A stretch of DNA of 64,000 nt from SIG701 sp045544955 (GCA_045544955.1 JAZPZY010000004.1:1-64000); one strand, 5' to 3'; shown: positions 7,284-16,853, counted from the first letter of the stretch. Made by a program: numbers and translations. Notes: a model not told the origin generated them from the letters alone.

Positions 7284-8837
7284 ATGAACGGCACCGGCGA
7301 AAAAAACGCCGCCCAAAAACCGGGCGGACTCCTAAGCACGGCGGCGGTAATGGCCGTCATCATCCTGCTCGCCAAAGCCATGGGACTTCTCCGTGATATT
7401 CTCGTGGCAAACGCATTCGGCACCACCGCCCCGGCCATAGCCTACGAAACGGCCAGCCGGCTCCCCATCCTTATTTTCGATTTCGTGCTGGGCGGCGTGG
7501 TCTCCGCGGCGTTTATCCCCGTTTTCAACGACCTTTTCGTAAAGGAAGGCAAACAGTCCGCCATGCGGTACGCCGCCTCTTACGTGAACATGATCTCCCT
7601 CGTCACCGGCGCCATCACGCTGATCGGCATGGTGTTTGCCTCGCCGCTGGTGACGGTGTTAGCCCCGGATCTTCCGCCGGAAACCCATGCACTGGCGGCA
7701 GAGCTGACCCGGATCCTTTTTCCCATGGTGATCTGCACCGGACTTGCCTACTCCTTCGTGGGCATCCTGCAGTCGATGGGCGAGTTTCGTATTCCCGCAC
7801 TCATCAGCCTCATCTCCAACGCCATCATGGTTCTGTATCTTCTGTTTTTGGGGGATCGGTTCGGCGTTACGGGGCTGGCCGCCGCCATGCTTCTGGGCTG
7901 GGCGGCGCAGGCAGTGATCCAAATTCCAAAGCTGTTCCGTTTCGGGTTCCGTCCGTCTCTCAAGGCGGGAATCTTCTCCCCGGCGGTGGGACGCAGTCTC
8001 AAAATGGCACTGCCCATTCTCATCGGCACCTGGACCCAGCCGGTGTGCTCCGTGATCAACACCCGGTTTGCCTCCGCCATGGAAGCGGGACGGGCCATTA
8101 CCGCCCTCGGATACGCCAACCGGCTGTATACGATCATCGTAGGCGTATTTTCTTTCGTGGCCACCAATCTTCTGTTCCCCTATTTCTCCCGTGCCACCGC
8201 TTCCGGTGATCTTGCCGGCTCCCGCCGGATGATGGTCACCTCCGTGAAAACCCTTTCCTTTATCATTGCACCCATTGCGGCCGGGCTTGCCGTTCTGGCA
8301 GAGCCTATGGCAGCGATCCTGTACGAACGGGGCGAGTTTACCCCGGCGGACACGGCACTCACCGCGTCTGCCCTCCGTGCGTTCGCTTTGGGCATGCTGT
8401 TCCTTTCCGCCAACGAAGTACTCACAAAGGCGTTCTTTGCGGAAAATCAGCCGAAGCTGCCCATGATCACGTCCCTCGCGGCTATGGCAGCCAACATCGG
8501 CTTCGTATATCTTCTGTCCCCGCTGGGGGTGGGCGGCATCGCCCTTGCCTCCGGTCTTGCCGTTGCGGTACAGTGCCTCATGAACGTCTTTCTGATGGGG
8601 CGGCGTGCCGGCAGTCTGTTCACAAGAAAAGACGCGCTTGATCTTCTGAAATCCGTTCTTGCGGCCCTTCTTATGGGGGCGAGTCTGTATTTTCTTTATC
8701 CCCTTCTGCCGGGAGGCAGAATTCTTTCCACGATACTTGCCGTAATGATCGGTGCGATCCTGTACGGCACGGTATCGGCTTCGCTTCGCTCGGAAGAAAC
8801 GGCGTTTCTTCTGTCCAAACTGAAAAGAAATAAGTAA
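7284..8837 (+). CDS. murJ: Lipid II flippase MurJ (MviN family)
   Basis: The 517-residue polytopic protein has about 14 hydrophobic segments and the MviN/MurJ start AVMAVIILLAKAMGLLRDIL. MurJ moves lipid II across the inner membrane for peptidoglycan synthesis. An AGGAGGTGA site lies 6 bases before ATG 7284. The stop is 13 bases before the glycosyltransferase gene, so they are probably co-transcribed. MurJ and polysaccharide flippases share this superfamily. The N-terminal signature and length favour MurJ, though a role with the adjacent glycosyltransferase in exporting another glycan is possible. Confidence 0.88.
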   Translation: MNGTGEKNAAQKPGGLLSTAAVMAVIILLAKAMGLLRDILVANAFGTTAPAIAYETASRLPILIFDFVLGGVVSAAFIPVFNDLFVKEGKQSAMRYAASYVNMISLVTGAITLIGMVFASPLVTVLAPDLPPETHALAAELTRILFPMVICTGLAYSFVGILQSMGEFRIPALISLISNAIMVLYLLFLGDRFGVTGLAAAMLLGWAAQAVIQIPKLFRFGFRPSLKAGIFSPAVGRSLKMALPILIGTWTQPVCSVINTRFASAMEAGRAITALGYANRLYTIIVGVFSFVATNLLFPYFSRATASGDLAGSRRMMVTSVKTLSFIIAPIAAGLAVLAEPMAAILYERGEFTPADTALTASALRAFALGMLFLSANEVLTKAFFAENQPKLPMITSLAAMAANIGFVYLLSPLGVGGIALASGLAVAVQCLMNVFLMGRRAGSLFTRKDALDLLKSVLAALLMGASLYFLYPLLPGGRILSTILAVMIGAILYGTVSASLRSEETAFLLSKLKRNK

Positions 8838-8850
8838 AGGAGCTATTCCC

Positions 8851-9981
8851 ATGATCCGTGTGCTTCATTTTATCTCCGACTCCAACATCGGCGGGGCGGG
8901 ACGCCTGCTGGTCCACTGTCTCAGAAACTTTGATCCCAGTCTGTTCGCCGTATCCGTGGCACTGCCCCGTGGCTCCGCACTGGTTCCGCTGATCAACGAG
9001 ACGGGTGCCCGTGTGATCGAGACGGATTTCGGGCATGATAAATCCCACGAAAAAGGGGCAGTGGCCGCATACAAAAAGATCATCCGGGCGGAAAAGCCGG
9101 ACATCGTGCACACCCACTCCACCTTTGACGCCAAGCTTGCCGCCTATCTGTGCGGCGTGAAAAGCCGGATCTACACCCGGCACAGCGTTTTCGATCAGCC
9201 GAAAAAACTGACCACATTCCCCGGCAAGCAGATCGCCGGCTTTGTAAACAATACCCTTGCCACCCGGATTCTGGCTGTTGCACAGGCCGCCGCAGACAAT
9301 CTCACCGAAACCGGCGTACGTAAGGATAAGATCACCGTAATTCTGAACGGCGTGGAGCCTCTCCGCCGCACGTCGAAGGAAGAACAGAGCAAGCTGCGTG
9401 CCGAGCTGGGCTTTGCCGAGACGGATTTTATCGCCGGTATTTCCGCCCGGTTTGAGCCGTACAAGGGGCACTCCTACCTGATCGAGACGGCAAAGGCCGT
9501 GGCCGCCGTCCGTCCGGACGTGAAATTTCTGCTGATGGGACAGGGCTCCTGCTACGATGAAATCGTGAACATGGTAAAGGAAGCCGGCCTTGCGGATACC
9601 GTTCGCTTCACCGGCTTCGTTTCCGACGTGGTTCCTTATTACAACATTCTGGATCTCTCCCTGAACTGCTCCTGGGGAACGGAGGCAACCTCGCTGGCAC
9701 TGGCGGAAGCTATGAGCCTGGGACTGCCCTCCGTAGTTACCCGCTTCGGCGGAAATCCCGGCGTGATCAAAGAGGGAGAAAACGGACTGCTCGTTCCGCT
9801 GAAGGACAGTGCTGCCATGGCGGACGCCATTCTGAAAATCGTTTCCGACCGGGATCTGTACGACCGCCTTACCGCCGGTGCGGAAAGGATCTATAAGGAG
9901 CGTTTCACCGCCGCCGCCATGACCCGGCAGATCGAAAAGGTCTATCTGGAAGAGGCCGCCCGCTGCGGCTTTGGAAAATAA
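8851..9981 (+). CDS. GT4-family glycosyltransferase
   Basis: The 376-residue protein is a two-domain GT-B enzyme. The N-terminal acceptor domain starts VLHFISDSNIGGAGRLL. The C-terminal donor domain has GISARFEPYKGHSYLIETA, and EATSLALAEAMSLGLPSVVT gives the EX7E-type nucleotide-sugar binding region, followed by GGNPGVI. It is cytoplasmic or membrane-associated and transfers a sugar from a nucleotide sugar; donor and acceptor are unknown. The place between murJ and a huge exported protein suggests surface polysaccharide or wall glycan assembly. Confidence 0.9.
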   Translation: MIRVLHFISDSNIGGAGRLLVHCLRNFDPSLFAVSVALPRGSALVPLINETGARVIETDFGHDKSHEKGAVAAYKKIIRAEKPDIVHTHSTFDAKLAAYLCGVKSRIYTRHSVFDQPKKLTTFPGKQIAGFVNNTLATRILAVAQAAADNLTETGVRKDKITVILNGVEPLRRTSKEEQSKLRAELGFAETDFIAGISARFEPYKGHSYLIETAKAVAAVRPDVKFLLMGQGSCYDEIVNMVKEAGLADTVRFTGFVSDVVPYYNILDLSLNCSWGTEATSLALAEAMSLGLPSVVTRFGGNPGVIKEGENGLLVPLKDSAAMADAILKIVSDRDLYDRLTAGAERIYKERFTAAAMTRQIEKVYLEEAARCGFGK

Positions 9982-10025
9982 GTGTTTCCTGCTCACAAAA
10001 CCACAGAAAAGGAGGCGCCGCTTTC

Positions 10026-13000
10026 GTGAAGTGTGCTGACCGTTCTGACGCCCGTTACGCGGCGTTTTCTCCCCGATTCTCTCTTTGGCTCCGGGCACTC
10101 TGCCTCACGGCAGGAATTCTTCTTCTGCTCCTTGCCGTTCCCTCCGTGCATGGCGAGGAAGACGGTGATACGCCCGCGGCAATCCCGCTGCTGGCACCTG
10201 CTCCCGAAGCCGACTCTCTGCCTCTGGATACGTTCCGGGACGGAAAACTGCCAGGCTGGCTTGGCGAAAAGAATATCAGCCGGCTCTCCCTTCGCCAGAC
10301 GGACGGCACCGCCTGTCTGCACGCCGCCGCCACGAAAGGCATCTCCAGCGGCTCTTACACCGTTATGCGCCTGTTCACCGGCGACGGACGGCTGAATCTT
10401 TTGAACCGATCCCGCATTACCGCCGCTTTGAAGATCGAAGGGGCAGCAGAGGTGATGTATACCGTATCTCTCTCAGTACATTCCGGTCTGTCTACCCATA
10501 CGGTAACGGTAGAGATCCCCGGCGGCAGCTGGTACGCCGTTTCCGCTGATATTTCCGATTGGCATCAAAGAACGGCCGTGGACGCCGTGGAGATCCGTGT
10601 GGACGACATCTGGGACGGCGGCGTAAGCAGTCTCGTGATCGGCAGTCTGACTGCAGGCGGCAATCCTTCTCTGGAAATGGTAGATGCCTTTCTCACTTTC
10701 GGCTTTACGGCAGACGGCGGCACGGCCGAATACGAGGACGGTGCCTATCTGCTTGATCCCGGCTCGGACGGCGTAATGACGCTTTTGGCAGACGCCGCCC
10801 GGAGTGACTATTCCGCCGCTGACGGCACAGTCGCCCTGCAGGTGGTGATCTCCAACGCGCGGGAAGGCGGTACCGTTTCCCTGGCGGTATCCGATTCTTT
10901 TTCGGATGCCTCCTCCTTTGCCATTTCCTCCTCCTGTCAGTTGTATTTCGGCACTAATACGTATCTGCTTCCCTTTGACGCTTCGCTTCCGCTCTACGCC
11001 TACCGCCTCAGCTTTCATGGGCTGTATGCGGATAGCTATTCCACGGACGGCGTTCATCTGCTTGCCGTGTCTCTAATCCATCTGCCTGAGGCGGAACCGA
11101 CCGATTCACTGGGTAAGATCACGGAGTGCACCTTTTCCGAAGGCCTATCCTCGCTGACCGTTACGGGCACGATCCCCAACGCCACAGCGGCGAAATATAT
11201 TGACAGCACGCTGGCACTGTACCAGATCCCCGTCTGGTCGGATCTGGAAACGGTGCTGAAAGCCGAAGAGCCAGTTGCCCGGATGAAACTCTCCACTCGG
11301 TTCTCCTTCACAGCGGATCTGAAAGGGCAGGAAGCCACTGCCGCCGTCAGCCGGTATGCCGTGGTCCTCCAAACGGGCACGGAAAATCTCCCCGTCAGCG
11401 ACGCGCTGTTTCCCAATATTCCTACGGGAGAAAAACGCCCGTTCCGTTCTGCCGTGGGTCTTACCGGAGCGGATGCCGCCGGCGTATTCACCGCCAACGC
11501 CGCCAACGTGATCGTGGATGTACATGTGGATCAGCTGCTGGGCGGCACGGAAGGCAACACCGGCGGACGCCTCTGCATCCGGGGCGGCCGGTACTATTAT
11601 CTGGATTTTGCCTATCTTAGGAAGCTGGATGAGGAGATCAACTTCTATATGGCGGCGGACGTGGACGTGTATCTGCGTTTCCTTTCCCAGACGGATCTCT
11701 CCTGTCGGGGATTTACCTTCTCCCGTGACGACGCCTCCTTTTTTGCCTTTGACGTGACGAACGAGGACGGTGCCTATATGCTGTCCGCCGTTACCGATTA
11801 TCTGGCGTCCCGCTACGGAAAGGTACGGGGCTTTATCCTGGGCGACCGGCTGGATTCCGCCGTTTATAACGGGGCAGACATGACCGACGCTTACGCCTAC
11901 GCCTCTCTTATCGCCGACACCATGCGTATTATTTACACGGCGGCGGCAGTGCATATTCCGGATGCGACGGTGATCGCGCCGCTGGGTCATTATCTTTTCG
12001 AGACCTCCTTCCGCACCGCAAAAGAGAACACCGTATGCGATCCCGTTCTTCTTTCCGTGTATCTCTCCCGGCATATTGAAGCCGCCGGAGGCATGCCCTG
12101 GGGCATGCTGTACGTCTCCGATAACGCCGCCGAAATGGTGGGACACGCCGAAAACATCCTCGGCCGGATGAAGGCGGTAAACGCCGCCGTGCCGGAGGAG
12201 TTCTTCCTGCTCTGGAAGCCCTCCGACGTATACAGCACTGATGCTTTGCTGAGCGAATATCAGCAGTGGGGCATGGCTGCCTCCCGTCTCAACACCCGCG
12301 TGTTCTTTCTGGACGCCGCCCAGCAGCGGCAGCCGGATCTTCTGTACGACGCTTTGAAATACGTGGAGGTAAGCGGTGACACCGGCAGACGGCTGCAGGA
12401 GTTTTCCGCACGCATAGACACAAACCCACAGACCACGCCCCTTCACAGCGGCGTTTACACCCTGTACGATTTCAGAAAATCCTTCAGCACCATGCACTGG
12501 ATCGCCGGCAGCGGATGCAGCACGCTTACCACCCAGGCCGGCAGAATCGCGGAGGGCGAACGGACCATGCACGCCGAGTTTTCCTCGGAAACGGACGATC
12601 CCTTTGCCGCCGCCAACGGCAGTATTCTGTGCATGATGCCGGCGGCGCTTGACTTTACGGCGGCGCCGACCGTCCGCTGTACCCTTCTTGCCACCTCTTC
12701 TCTGGAATCCACGGACACGGCACAGTTGGTATTCGTATTCGGCAGTGACGACGCCCGTGCGGCGTACGGCATCACCGTGCCCGTAGGACAACCCGTCACC
12801 GTCATCTGTGATCTTTCCGGCTACGAAGACGCCTCCCATATCACCTCGGCCGCTATCCTCGTTCGGGCGGATTCCGCCATTACGCTGGATATTGCCGGCA
12901 TGCAGTGCTTCAGCGACACCCACTCCTCGGAGGAGCTGGCGGAGCACTTCACCCGCTCCCTCAGCGGATTGGGCACGGAAACGGACCACGGCACGCTGTC

Positions 13001-13097
13001 CGTACGGCAGGCGGCTCTTATCATTGCCATATTCGTCTCCACGCTGTCCGTCTTTGCTCTCCTCACACGGCGTCAGCGTTCCCGGGAGGATCTGTAA
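10026..13097 (+). CDS. Very large exported, C-terminally membrane-anchored protein with a GH-like central region
   Basis: The 1023-residue product starts at GTG 10026, 9 bases after AGGAGG. A signal peptide is clear (hydrophobic core ALCLTAGILLLLLAVPSVHG, residues about 22-41). A C-terminal helix (AALIIAIFVSTLSVFALL) with a basic tail should anchor it in the membrane. The N-terminal third looks like beta-sandwich repeats. The region around residues 490-650 has GGRYYYLDFAYLRKLDEEI and a GFILGDRLD motif and resembles the protein at 29054-30196. I suspect the DUF5722 glycosidase-like family. Enzymatic activity is not shown. Confidence 0.8.
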   Translation: MKCADRSDARYAAFSPRFSLWLRALCLTAGILLLLLAVPSVHGEEDGDTPAAIPLLAPAPEADSLPLDTFRDGKLPGWLGEKNISRLSLRQTDGTACLHAAATKGISSGSYTVMRLFTGDGRLNLLNRSRITAALKIEGAAEVMYTVSLSVHSGLSTHTVTVEIPGGSWYAVSADISDWHQRTAVDAVEIRVDDIWDGGVSSLVIGSLTAGGNPSLEMVDAFLTFGFTADGGTAEYEDGAYLLDPGSDGVMTLLADAARSDYSAADGTVALQVVISNAREGGTVSLAVSDSFSDASSFAISSSCQLYFGTNTYLLPFDASLPLYAYRLSFHGLYADSYSTDGVHLLAVSLIHLPEAEPTDSLGKITECTFSEGLSSLTVTGTIPNATAAKYIDSTLALYQIPVWSDLETVLKAEEPVARMKLSTRFSFTADLKGQEATAAVSRYAVVLQTGTENLPVSDALFPNIPTGEKRPFRSAVGLTGADAAGVFTANAANVIVDVHVDQLLGGTEGNTGGRLCIRGGRYYYLDFAYLRKLDEEINFYMAADVDVYLRFLSQTDLSCRGFTFSRDDASFFAFDVTNEDGAYMLSAVTDYLASRYGKVRGFILGDRLDSAVYNGADMTDAYAYASLIADTMRIIYTAAAVHIPDATVIAPLGHYLFETSFRTAKENTVCDPVLLSVYLSRHIEAAGGMPWGMLYVSDNAAEMVGHAENILGRMKAVNAAVPEEFFLLWKPSDVYSTDALLSEYQQWGMAASRLNTRVFFLDAAQQRQPDLLYDALKYVEVSGDTGRRLQEFSARIDTNPQTTPLHSGVYTLYDFRKSFSTMHWIAGSGCSTLTTQAGRIAEGERTMHAEFSSETDDPFAAANGSILCMMPAALDFTAAPTVRCTLLATSSLESTDTAQLVFVFGSDDARAAYGITVPVGQPVTVICDLSGYEDASHITSAAILVRADSAITLDIAGMQCFSDTHSSEELAEHFTRSLSGLGTETDHGTLSVRQAALIIAIFVSTLSVFALLTRRQRSREDL

Positions 13098-13106
13098 GGA
13101 GTGCCT

Positions 13107-13376
13107 ATGACAAAATACCGGATCTTTTCTCTTATCGCCGCCGCTTTGGCCGTGGGCGTAGGTTTCGTCTATCTCCTTCTCGTGGAGACGTCCCTTTCCT
13201 TTGTTCTGCCTTTGCTTGCGCTTTGCTTCTGGCTGATCACGTTGTTTTCCTATTGGGAAGCCCGCAAGGCCGGCGTCAGGGGATTTTTCGCATGGCTGCC
13301 CGCACTTGCCATGGGACTTGCGGCAGCGGCCGCCACCTTCGGAGCACTGGCCTTTCTCGCACTGTCAGGCGGATAA
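13107..13376 (+). CDS. Small three-helix membrane protein
   Basis: The 89-residue protein is mostly hydrophobic, with three likely membrane helices (about residues 4-24, 26-44 and 60-85) and a short basic loop (WEARKAG). An upstream GTG would add two codons, but AAGGAG at 13097-13102 fits the ATG at 13107. It follows the giant exported protein by 9 bases and is probably in the same operon. I do not recognise a family. Confidence 0.7.
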   Translation: MTKYRIFSLIAAALAVGVGFVYLLLVETSLSFVLPLLALCFWLITLFSYWEARKAGVRGFFAWLPALAMGLAAAAATFGALAFLALSGG

Positions 13377-13385
13377 ACAAATAAA

Positions 13386-13410
13386 AATCCACCCGCATAG
13401 CGGGTGGTAT
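13386..13410 (+). terminator. Terminator of the murJ-glycosyltransferase operon
   Basis: CCACCCGC-ATA-GCGGGTGG stem directly after the small membrane protein gene. Confidence 0.75.
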
Positions 13411-13517
13411 TTCAGTTTCGGGCATAGCCCTAATACTACAGGCTACGCACAAGTGCGTCTTTTATTGGCCTGTCAGCCATGCATTTGTTACGAAACCCCA
13501 CTCAAGCGGGACTAAAA

Positions 13518-13650
13518 CCAAGCCTCCCTTGTGTAAAGGGAGGTGGCACGGCTTGCCGTGACGGAGGGATTGTAAAAAGCGATAATCTACACAAAACAAT
13601 CCCTCAGTCAGCTTCGCTGACAGCTCCCTTTACACAAGGGAGCCTTTGAC
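13518..13650. repeat. MITE-like inverted-repeat element
   Basis: The outer arms AAGCCTCCCTTGTGTAAAGG (from 13520) and CTTTACACAAGGGAGCC (near 13628-13645) are inverted copies. The inside holds CACGGCTTGCCGTG and AGTCAGCTTCGCTGACAG stems. This type of dispersed palindromic element is common in gut Clostridia. No coding potential. Confidence 0.7.
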
Positions 13651-13689
13651 ACAAGATCATTCTACGCTGAATTTTTATTTGCTTTCTGC

Positions 13690-13935
13690 TCACCGGCTAT
13701 AGCCTCTTTTGAACCCCGCCACTATGGCGGGGTTTTCATAATACAACAAAAACAGACACCATCCGGTGTCTGTTTTTGTTTTGATTGATAGCAAGGGATT
13801 CAAACGGGTCGGTAGTGAATGACTGCCGGTGGCAGTCAGAGCCGACCCTGACCGGCCCGCAGGCGAGAATTCGAATCCCCGAGGCTGCTCCGCAACCTCG
13901 CCAAGCGCAATTCTCACGCAGAATTACGCTTTTTA
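13690..13935. repeat. Structured dispersed repeat with three stems
   Basis: Three structures stand out. A terminator-like stem AACCCCGCC-ACTAT-GGCGGGGTT lies at about 13715-13736. A second, ACAGACACC-ATCC-GGTGTCTGT, lies at 13751-13773. Past these is a folded region in which GGGTCGG (13817) pairs with CCGACCC around a GACTGCC-GGT-GGCAGTC hairpin. GAGAATT/AATTCTC arms follow near 13865-13916. A minus-strand open frame across it (13690-13917) has a tRNA-flank feel but no ribosome site and reads through the stems. I treat it as a non-coding repeat. Confidence 0.55.
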
Positions 13936-13949
13936 TTTTCTCTTACGTA

Positions 13950-13978
13950 TTGTAAAACAAATCCCGCCGTGATATAAT
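13950..13978 (+). promoter_or_regulatory. Promoter of the beta-helix/esterase gene set
   Basis: TTGTAA (13950-13955), 17 bases, TATAAT (13973-13978), 42 bases before the start at 14021. Confidence 0.8.
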
Positions 13979-14020
13979 GAGAGCAAATCCGGAAAACACA
14001 TCAAAACGGAGGAACAAAAC

Positions 14021-15364
14021 GTGATAAGCTACGAGACCTTGAAAAAAGAAATCCTGAACGGAATCTCACCGAAAGAGGTGCAGGGCGAGTGGTTCACTCT
14101 TAATGAAGAATATATTGACGACGCAGTCATAAACCAAGCACTCGCCGAACATAAAAACGTATATATTCCCTATATCGGCTTCCCGATCGTTCTGCATAAT
14201 CCCATCATCATGCGTTCCCATACTCATCTGAAAGTAGATGCACATCAGATTCTGATGCAGGGCAAGGATTCCATTGCCTGTCTTTTGCGAAATGAACACG
14301 TGCAGGATGGGCAAAACAAGCCTGCCGATAAGAGCACCCGTGACAAGGACATCAGCGTGGAGGGCGGCATATGGAATATACGCTCAAAGCACAGATGCAA
14401 AATTGACAACACCGGTGTGGATTACCCCGGCTGTCTTGGAAGTATCGTTCTTTCCAGCGCGGAAAACTTTTCCCTGCGGAACATGCAGGTTTTCGACTCG
14501 TACGTGGCAGGCCCCAAGGGGAACGACGTGTCCAGCTACGGCATCCAGCTTTCCAACTGCAAGGATTTTGTGGTGGAAAACATCGAACTGTACGACAACG
14601 GCCGTGACGGCGTTCATATCGACGGGCCGGCAGAATTCGGTCTGGTTCGTCACATCCGGGGCGAAAAAATGGGCGATGATCTGGTTTCGCTCCTTGGCTG
14701 GGACTGGTACAACAGCGGGCTCACCTTTGGCAGCATAAGCCACATCTGGGTGGATGACGTGAAAGGCGGGCAGGATGAATTCCGTCTGCTTCCCGGTCAG
14801 AAGATTTACCCCGACGGAACAAGAGTGGACTGCGACATACGGAACTGCATTCTCGAAAACATCAGCAATCTGTATACCGTGAAGATCTACGAGCAGCACA
14901 ACATCGAAAACCCCTTCCTGGATTTTGACGACAGCTCGGGAACCGTGGGAATCGTTGACAATATCTATTTCAAAAACATATCCTTTCTGCCAAGCCTCGA
15001 GGGCTTCAGCGGAGCACCCGTCAACGGTCTGTTTGACGTGTGCTGCAATCTTTCCAACTGTCACTTTGAAAACGTTTCCGTCAGCGACAGCTATGAGAGG
15101 TGTGCCGAAAAGGAAATCAGCCTCATAAAGGTCGGCCCTCTTACGTACTCCTTTGCGGATTTCGGTGAGGTTTTCAATCCGGATTCCATAGGAACGGTTG
15201 ATAACGTATGCATAAAAAATATCACCTTTGACGGCGTGAAGATAGAGGATAAAGAGAAACTGATTTCTACCGTAAACAAACGGCAGGATGACTATCGGTT
15301 TTTGTCCATCGGAAAAGGAAGCGGCTACGGCACAGTCGGCAAGGTAGAGGTTATAAAGGACTGA
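14021..15364 (+). CDS. Right-handed beta-helix protein, GH28/pectate-lyase-like
   Basis: The 447-residue protein is made of short repeating strands (IVLSSAENFSLRNMQVF, IQLSNCKDFVVENIELY, VHIDGPAEFGLVRHIRG), the hallmark of a parallel beta-helix. DGVHIDG and GDDLVSLL sit where GH28 polygalacturonases carry their catalytic aspartates. The GHG and RIK motifs are not obvious, so specificity is uncertain. No signal peptide is seen, suggesting intracellular action on imported oligosaccharides. It starts a set with SGNH hydrolases and a PHP protein. The start has a GGAGG site. Confidence 0.75.
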   Translation: MISYETLKKEILNGISPKEVQGEWFTLNEEYIDDAVINQALAEHKNVYIPYIGFPIVLHNPIIMRSHTHLKVDAHQILMQGKDSIACLLRNEHVQDGQNKPADKSTRDKDISVEGGIWNIRSKHRCKIDNTGVDYPGCLGSIVLSSAENFSLRNMQVFDSYVAGPKGNDVSSYGIQLSNCKDFVVENIELYDNGRDGVHIDGPAEFGLVRHIRGEKMGDDLVSLLGWDWYNSGLTFGSISHIWVDDVKGGQDEFRLLPGQKIYPDGTRVDCDIRNCILENISNLYTVKIYEQHNIENPFLDFDDSSGTVGIVDNIYFKNISFLPSLEGFSGAPVNGLFDVCCNLSNCHFENVSVSDSYERCAEKEISLIKVGPLTYSFADFGEVFNPDSIGTVDNVCIKNITFDGVKIEDKEKLISTVNKRQDDYRFLSIGKGSGYGTVGKVEVIKD

Positions 15365-15422
15365 TACTTCTCCCAAAAAATAAACTTCATAATACACTAA
15401 TCCCCAAAAGGAGGCACTCCTT

Positions 15423-15989
15423 ATGGAACTCAAAAACAAAACGATCTTATTCTTAGGCTCTTCCGTCACCTACGGAAGTGCCGCGGGCGGCGTTTCTTTT
15501 GTGGAGCTCATGCGTGACCGGTGCGGGATCCGCTGCATCAAGGAAGCAGTTTCCGGCACGACGCTGGCCGATATAAACGAAGGCTCTTACGTGTCCAGGC
15601 TGAAAACGGTGGACAAGAGCGAAAAGGTCGATCTGTTTATCTGCCAGCTGTCCACCAACGACGCCACCAAGAAGCTCCCCATCCGTGAAGTGAGAAAGTC
15701 CATCTGCTGGATTCTCGATTACGTTGCCGCTACCTTCGGCTGTCCTGCCGTCTTTTATACGGGCACGTACTACGAAAGCGACGAGTACGCCGAAATGGTA
15801 CGGCTTTTGCAGGATCTGCAAAAAGAATATTCGTTTTACATCCTGGATCTGTACCATGATGAAGAAATGCGGAGCGTCAGCCCCGCAGATTACGCCCGGT
15901 ACATGAGCGATCCGATCCATCCTACTCTTTTGGGATACGAAGAATGGTGGACGCCCAAATTCATTGACTTTTGTCAGCAAATTTTGTAA
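15423..15989 (+). CDS. SGNH/GDSL-type esterase
   Basis: The 188-residue protein has the SGNH blocks: GSSVTYG (residues 11-17, catalytic Ser), an LSTND block III and a DPIHPT block V with the Asp/His pair. Such cytosolic enzymes usually remove acetyl or other acyl groups from sugars. It lies between the beta-helix protein and the PHP protein. A role in deacylating oligosaccharides is inference from context. The start follows AAAGGAGG. Confidence 0.85.
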   Translation: MELKNKTILFLGSSVTYGSAAGGVSFVELMRDRCGIRCIKEAVSGTTLADINEGSYVSRLKTVDKSEKVDLFICQLSTNDATKKLPIREVRKSICWILDYVAATFGCPAVFYTGTYYESDEYAEMVRLLQDLQKEYSFYILDLYHDEEMRSVSPADYARYMSDPIHPTLLGYEEWWTPKFIDFCQQIL

Positions 15990-16019
15990 TCTGCGATGCT
16001 TCTGAAAGGCGGTGAAACC

Positions 16020-16853
16020 ATGATCCATTCCGATTTTCATATTCACAGCGAGTATTCCTACGACGCTTCGTTAACCCTCGACAGGATTGCCCAGTATGCA
16101 CAGGAAAAAGAACTTTGCCGTGTGGGCATCACCGATCACGTGAATTACAACGATGAAAAATTCATCGGTGATTTACACAGATCGGCTGCCGCCGTAAAGG
16201 AAGCACGGGAAAAGTATCCTTTCATGGTGCTGGGCGTTGAACTGACACCCATCGAAAAGCCCCTGTTTGACTACATAGCAAAAACGGGAACCCGCGACGG
16301 CTACGCCGCACCGTCTCAATCCGAGCCGTATGATATAGAACTTCCCGTTACCAAAGAAGAACTGACAGCCCTCGGCGTCCGCTACGCCATCGGGGCAACC
16401 CACTGGCGTGTAGACGCTCCGCTTGATGCAAACAGTCATAACGATCTTGACGCCTGCATCAAAGAGTGGTACCGTCAGCAGATGTATCTTGCCTGCGACG
16501 AGCGTGTTACCGTTCTCGGCCACCCGTGGTATCACGGCAGGGGAATCTGGTACGAGGATTTCTCCGTCATTCCGCACTCCATGCATATGGATATTGCCGC
16601 GGCGTTAAAGGAAAACGGAAAGTACGTAGAGTGTAACGGATCCTTTTTCTTCACTGAGAAAGCCACCGAAAAATTCCGGCATCAGTACGCAGCATTTTTA
16701 AAAGAATACTTTGAAATGGGGATTCCTGTTACGTTCGGATCCGACGCACACAACCGATACGGCATCGGACACGCAGAGACAAAATTGTATCTTGCCGCCG
16801 CCGGGTTCAAGGACGGGGATCTTGCCGTCTTATCGGAAGATTCTCTTTGGTGA
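16020..16853 (+). CDS. PHP-domain metal-dependent phosphoesterase
   Basis: The 277-residue protein starts MIHSDFHIHSEYSYDA, the HxH motif of PHP (HisJ/polymerase-histidinol phosphatase) enzymes. It continues with GITDHVNY, VLGVELTP, VLGHPWYHGRG and FGSDAH, giving the expected metal ligands on a TIM-like barrel. Family members hydrolyse phosphate esters such as histidinol phosphate. No histidine genes are near, so I do not name a substrate. An upstream ATG (15996) is open, but AAAGGCGGTGAAACC supports 16020. Confidence 0.85.
   Translation: MIHSDFHIHSEYSYDASLTLDRIAQYAQEKELCRVGITDHVNYNDEKFIGDLHRSAAAVKEAREKYPFMVLGVELTPIEKPLFDYIAKTGTRDGYAAPSQSEPYDIELPVTKEELTALGVRYAIGATHWRVDAPLDANSHNDLDACIKEWYRQQMYLACDERVTVLGHPWYHGRGIWYEDFSVIPHSMHMDIAAALKENGKYVECNGSFFFTEKATEKFRHQYAAFLKEYFEMGIPVTFGSDAHNRYGIGHAETKLYLAAAGFKDGDLAVLSEDSLW

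Noticed and set aside
8671..10098. Minus-strand open frame across murJ and the glycosyltransferase
   Set aside because: Crosses two well-supported genes on the other strand and has no family match.
11145..12989. Long minus-strand open frame (614 residues) opposite the giant exported protein
   Set aside because: It is the shadow of a GC-rich coding strand, has no ribosome site or recognisable domain, and the plus-strand protein has a signal peptide, an anchor and an operon context.
13690..13917. 75-residue minus-strand open frame and tRNA-like TTCAAAC/TTCGAAT strings
   Set aside because: The frame runs through terminator stems, and no full tRNA cloverleaf with acceptor and anticodon arms can be drawn.
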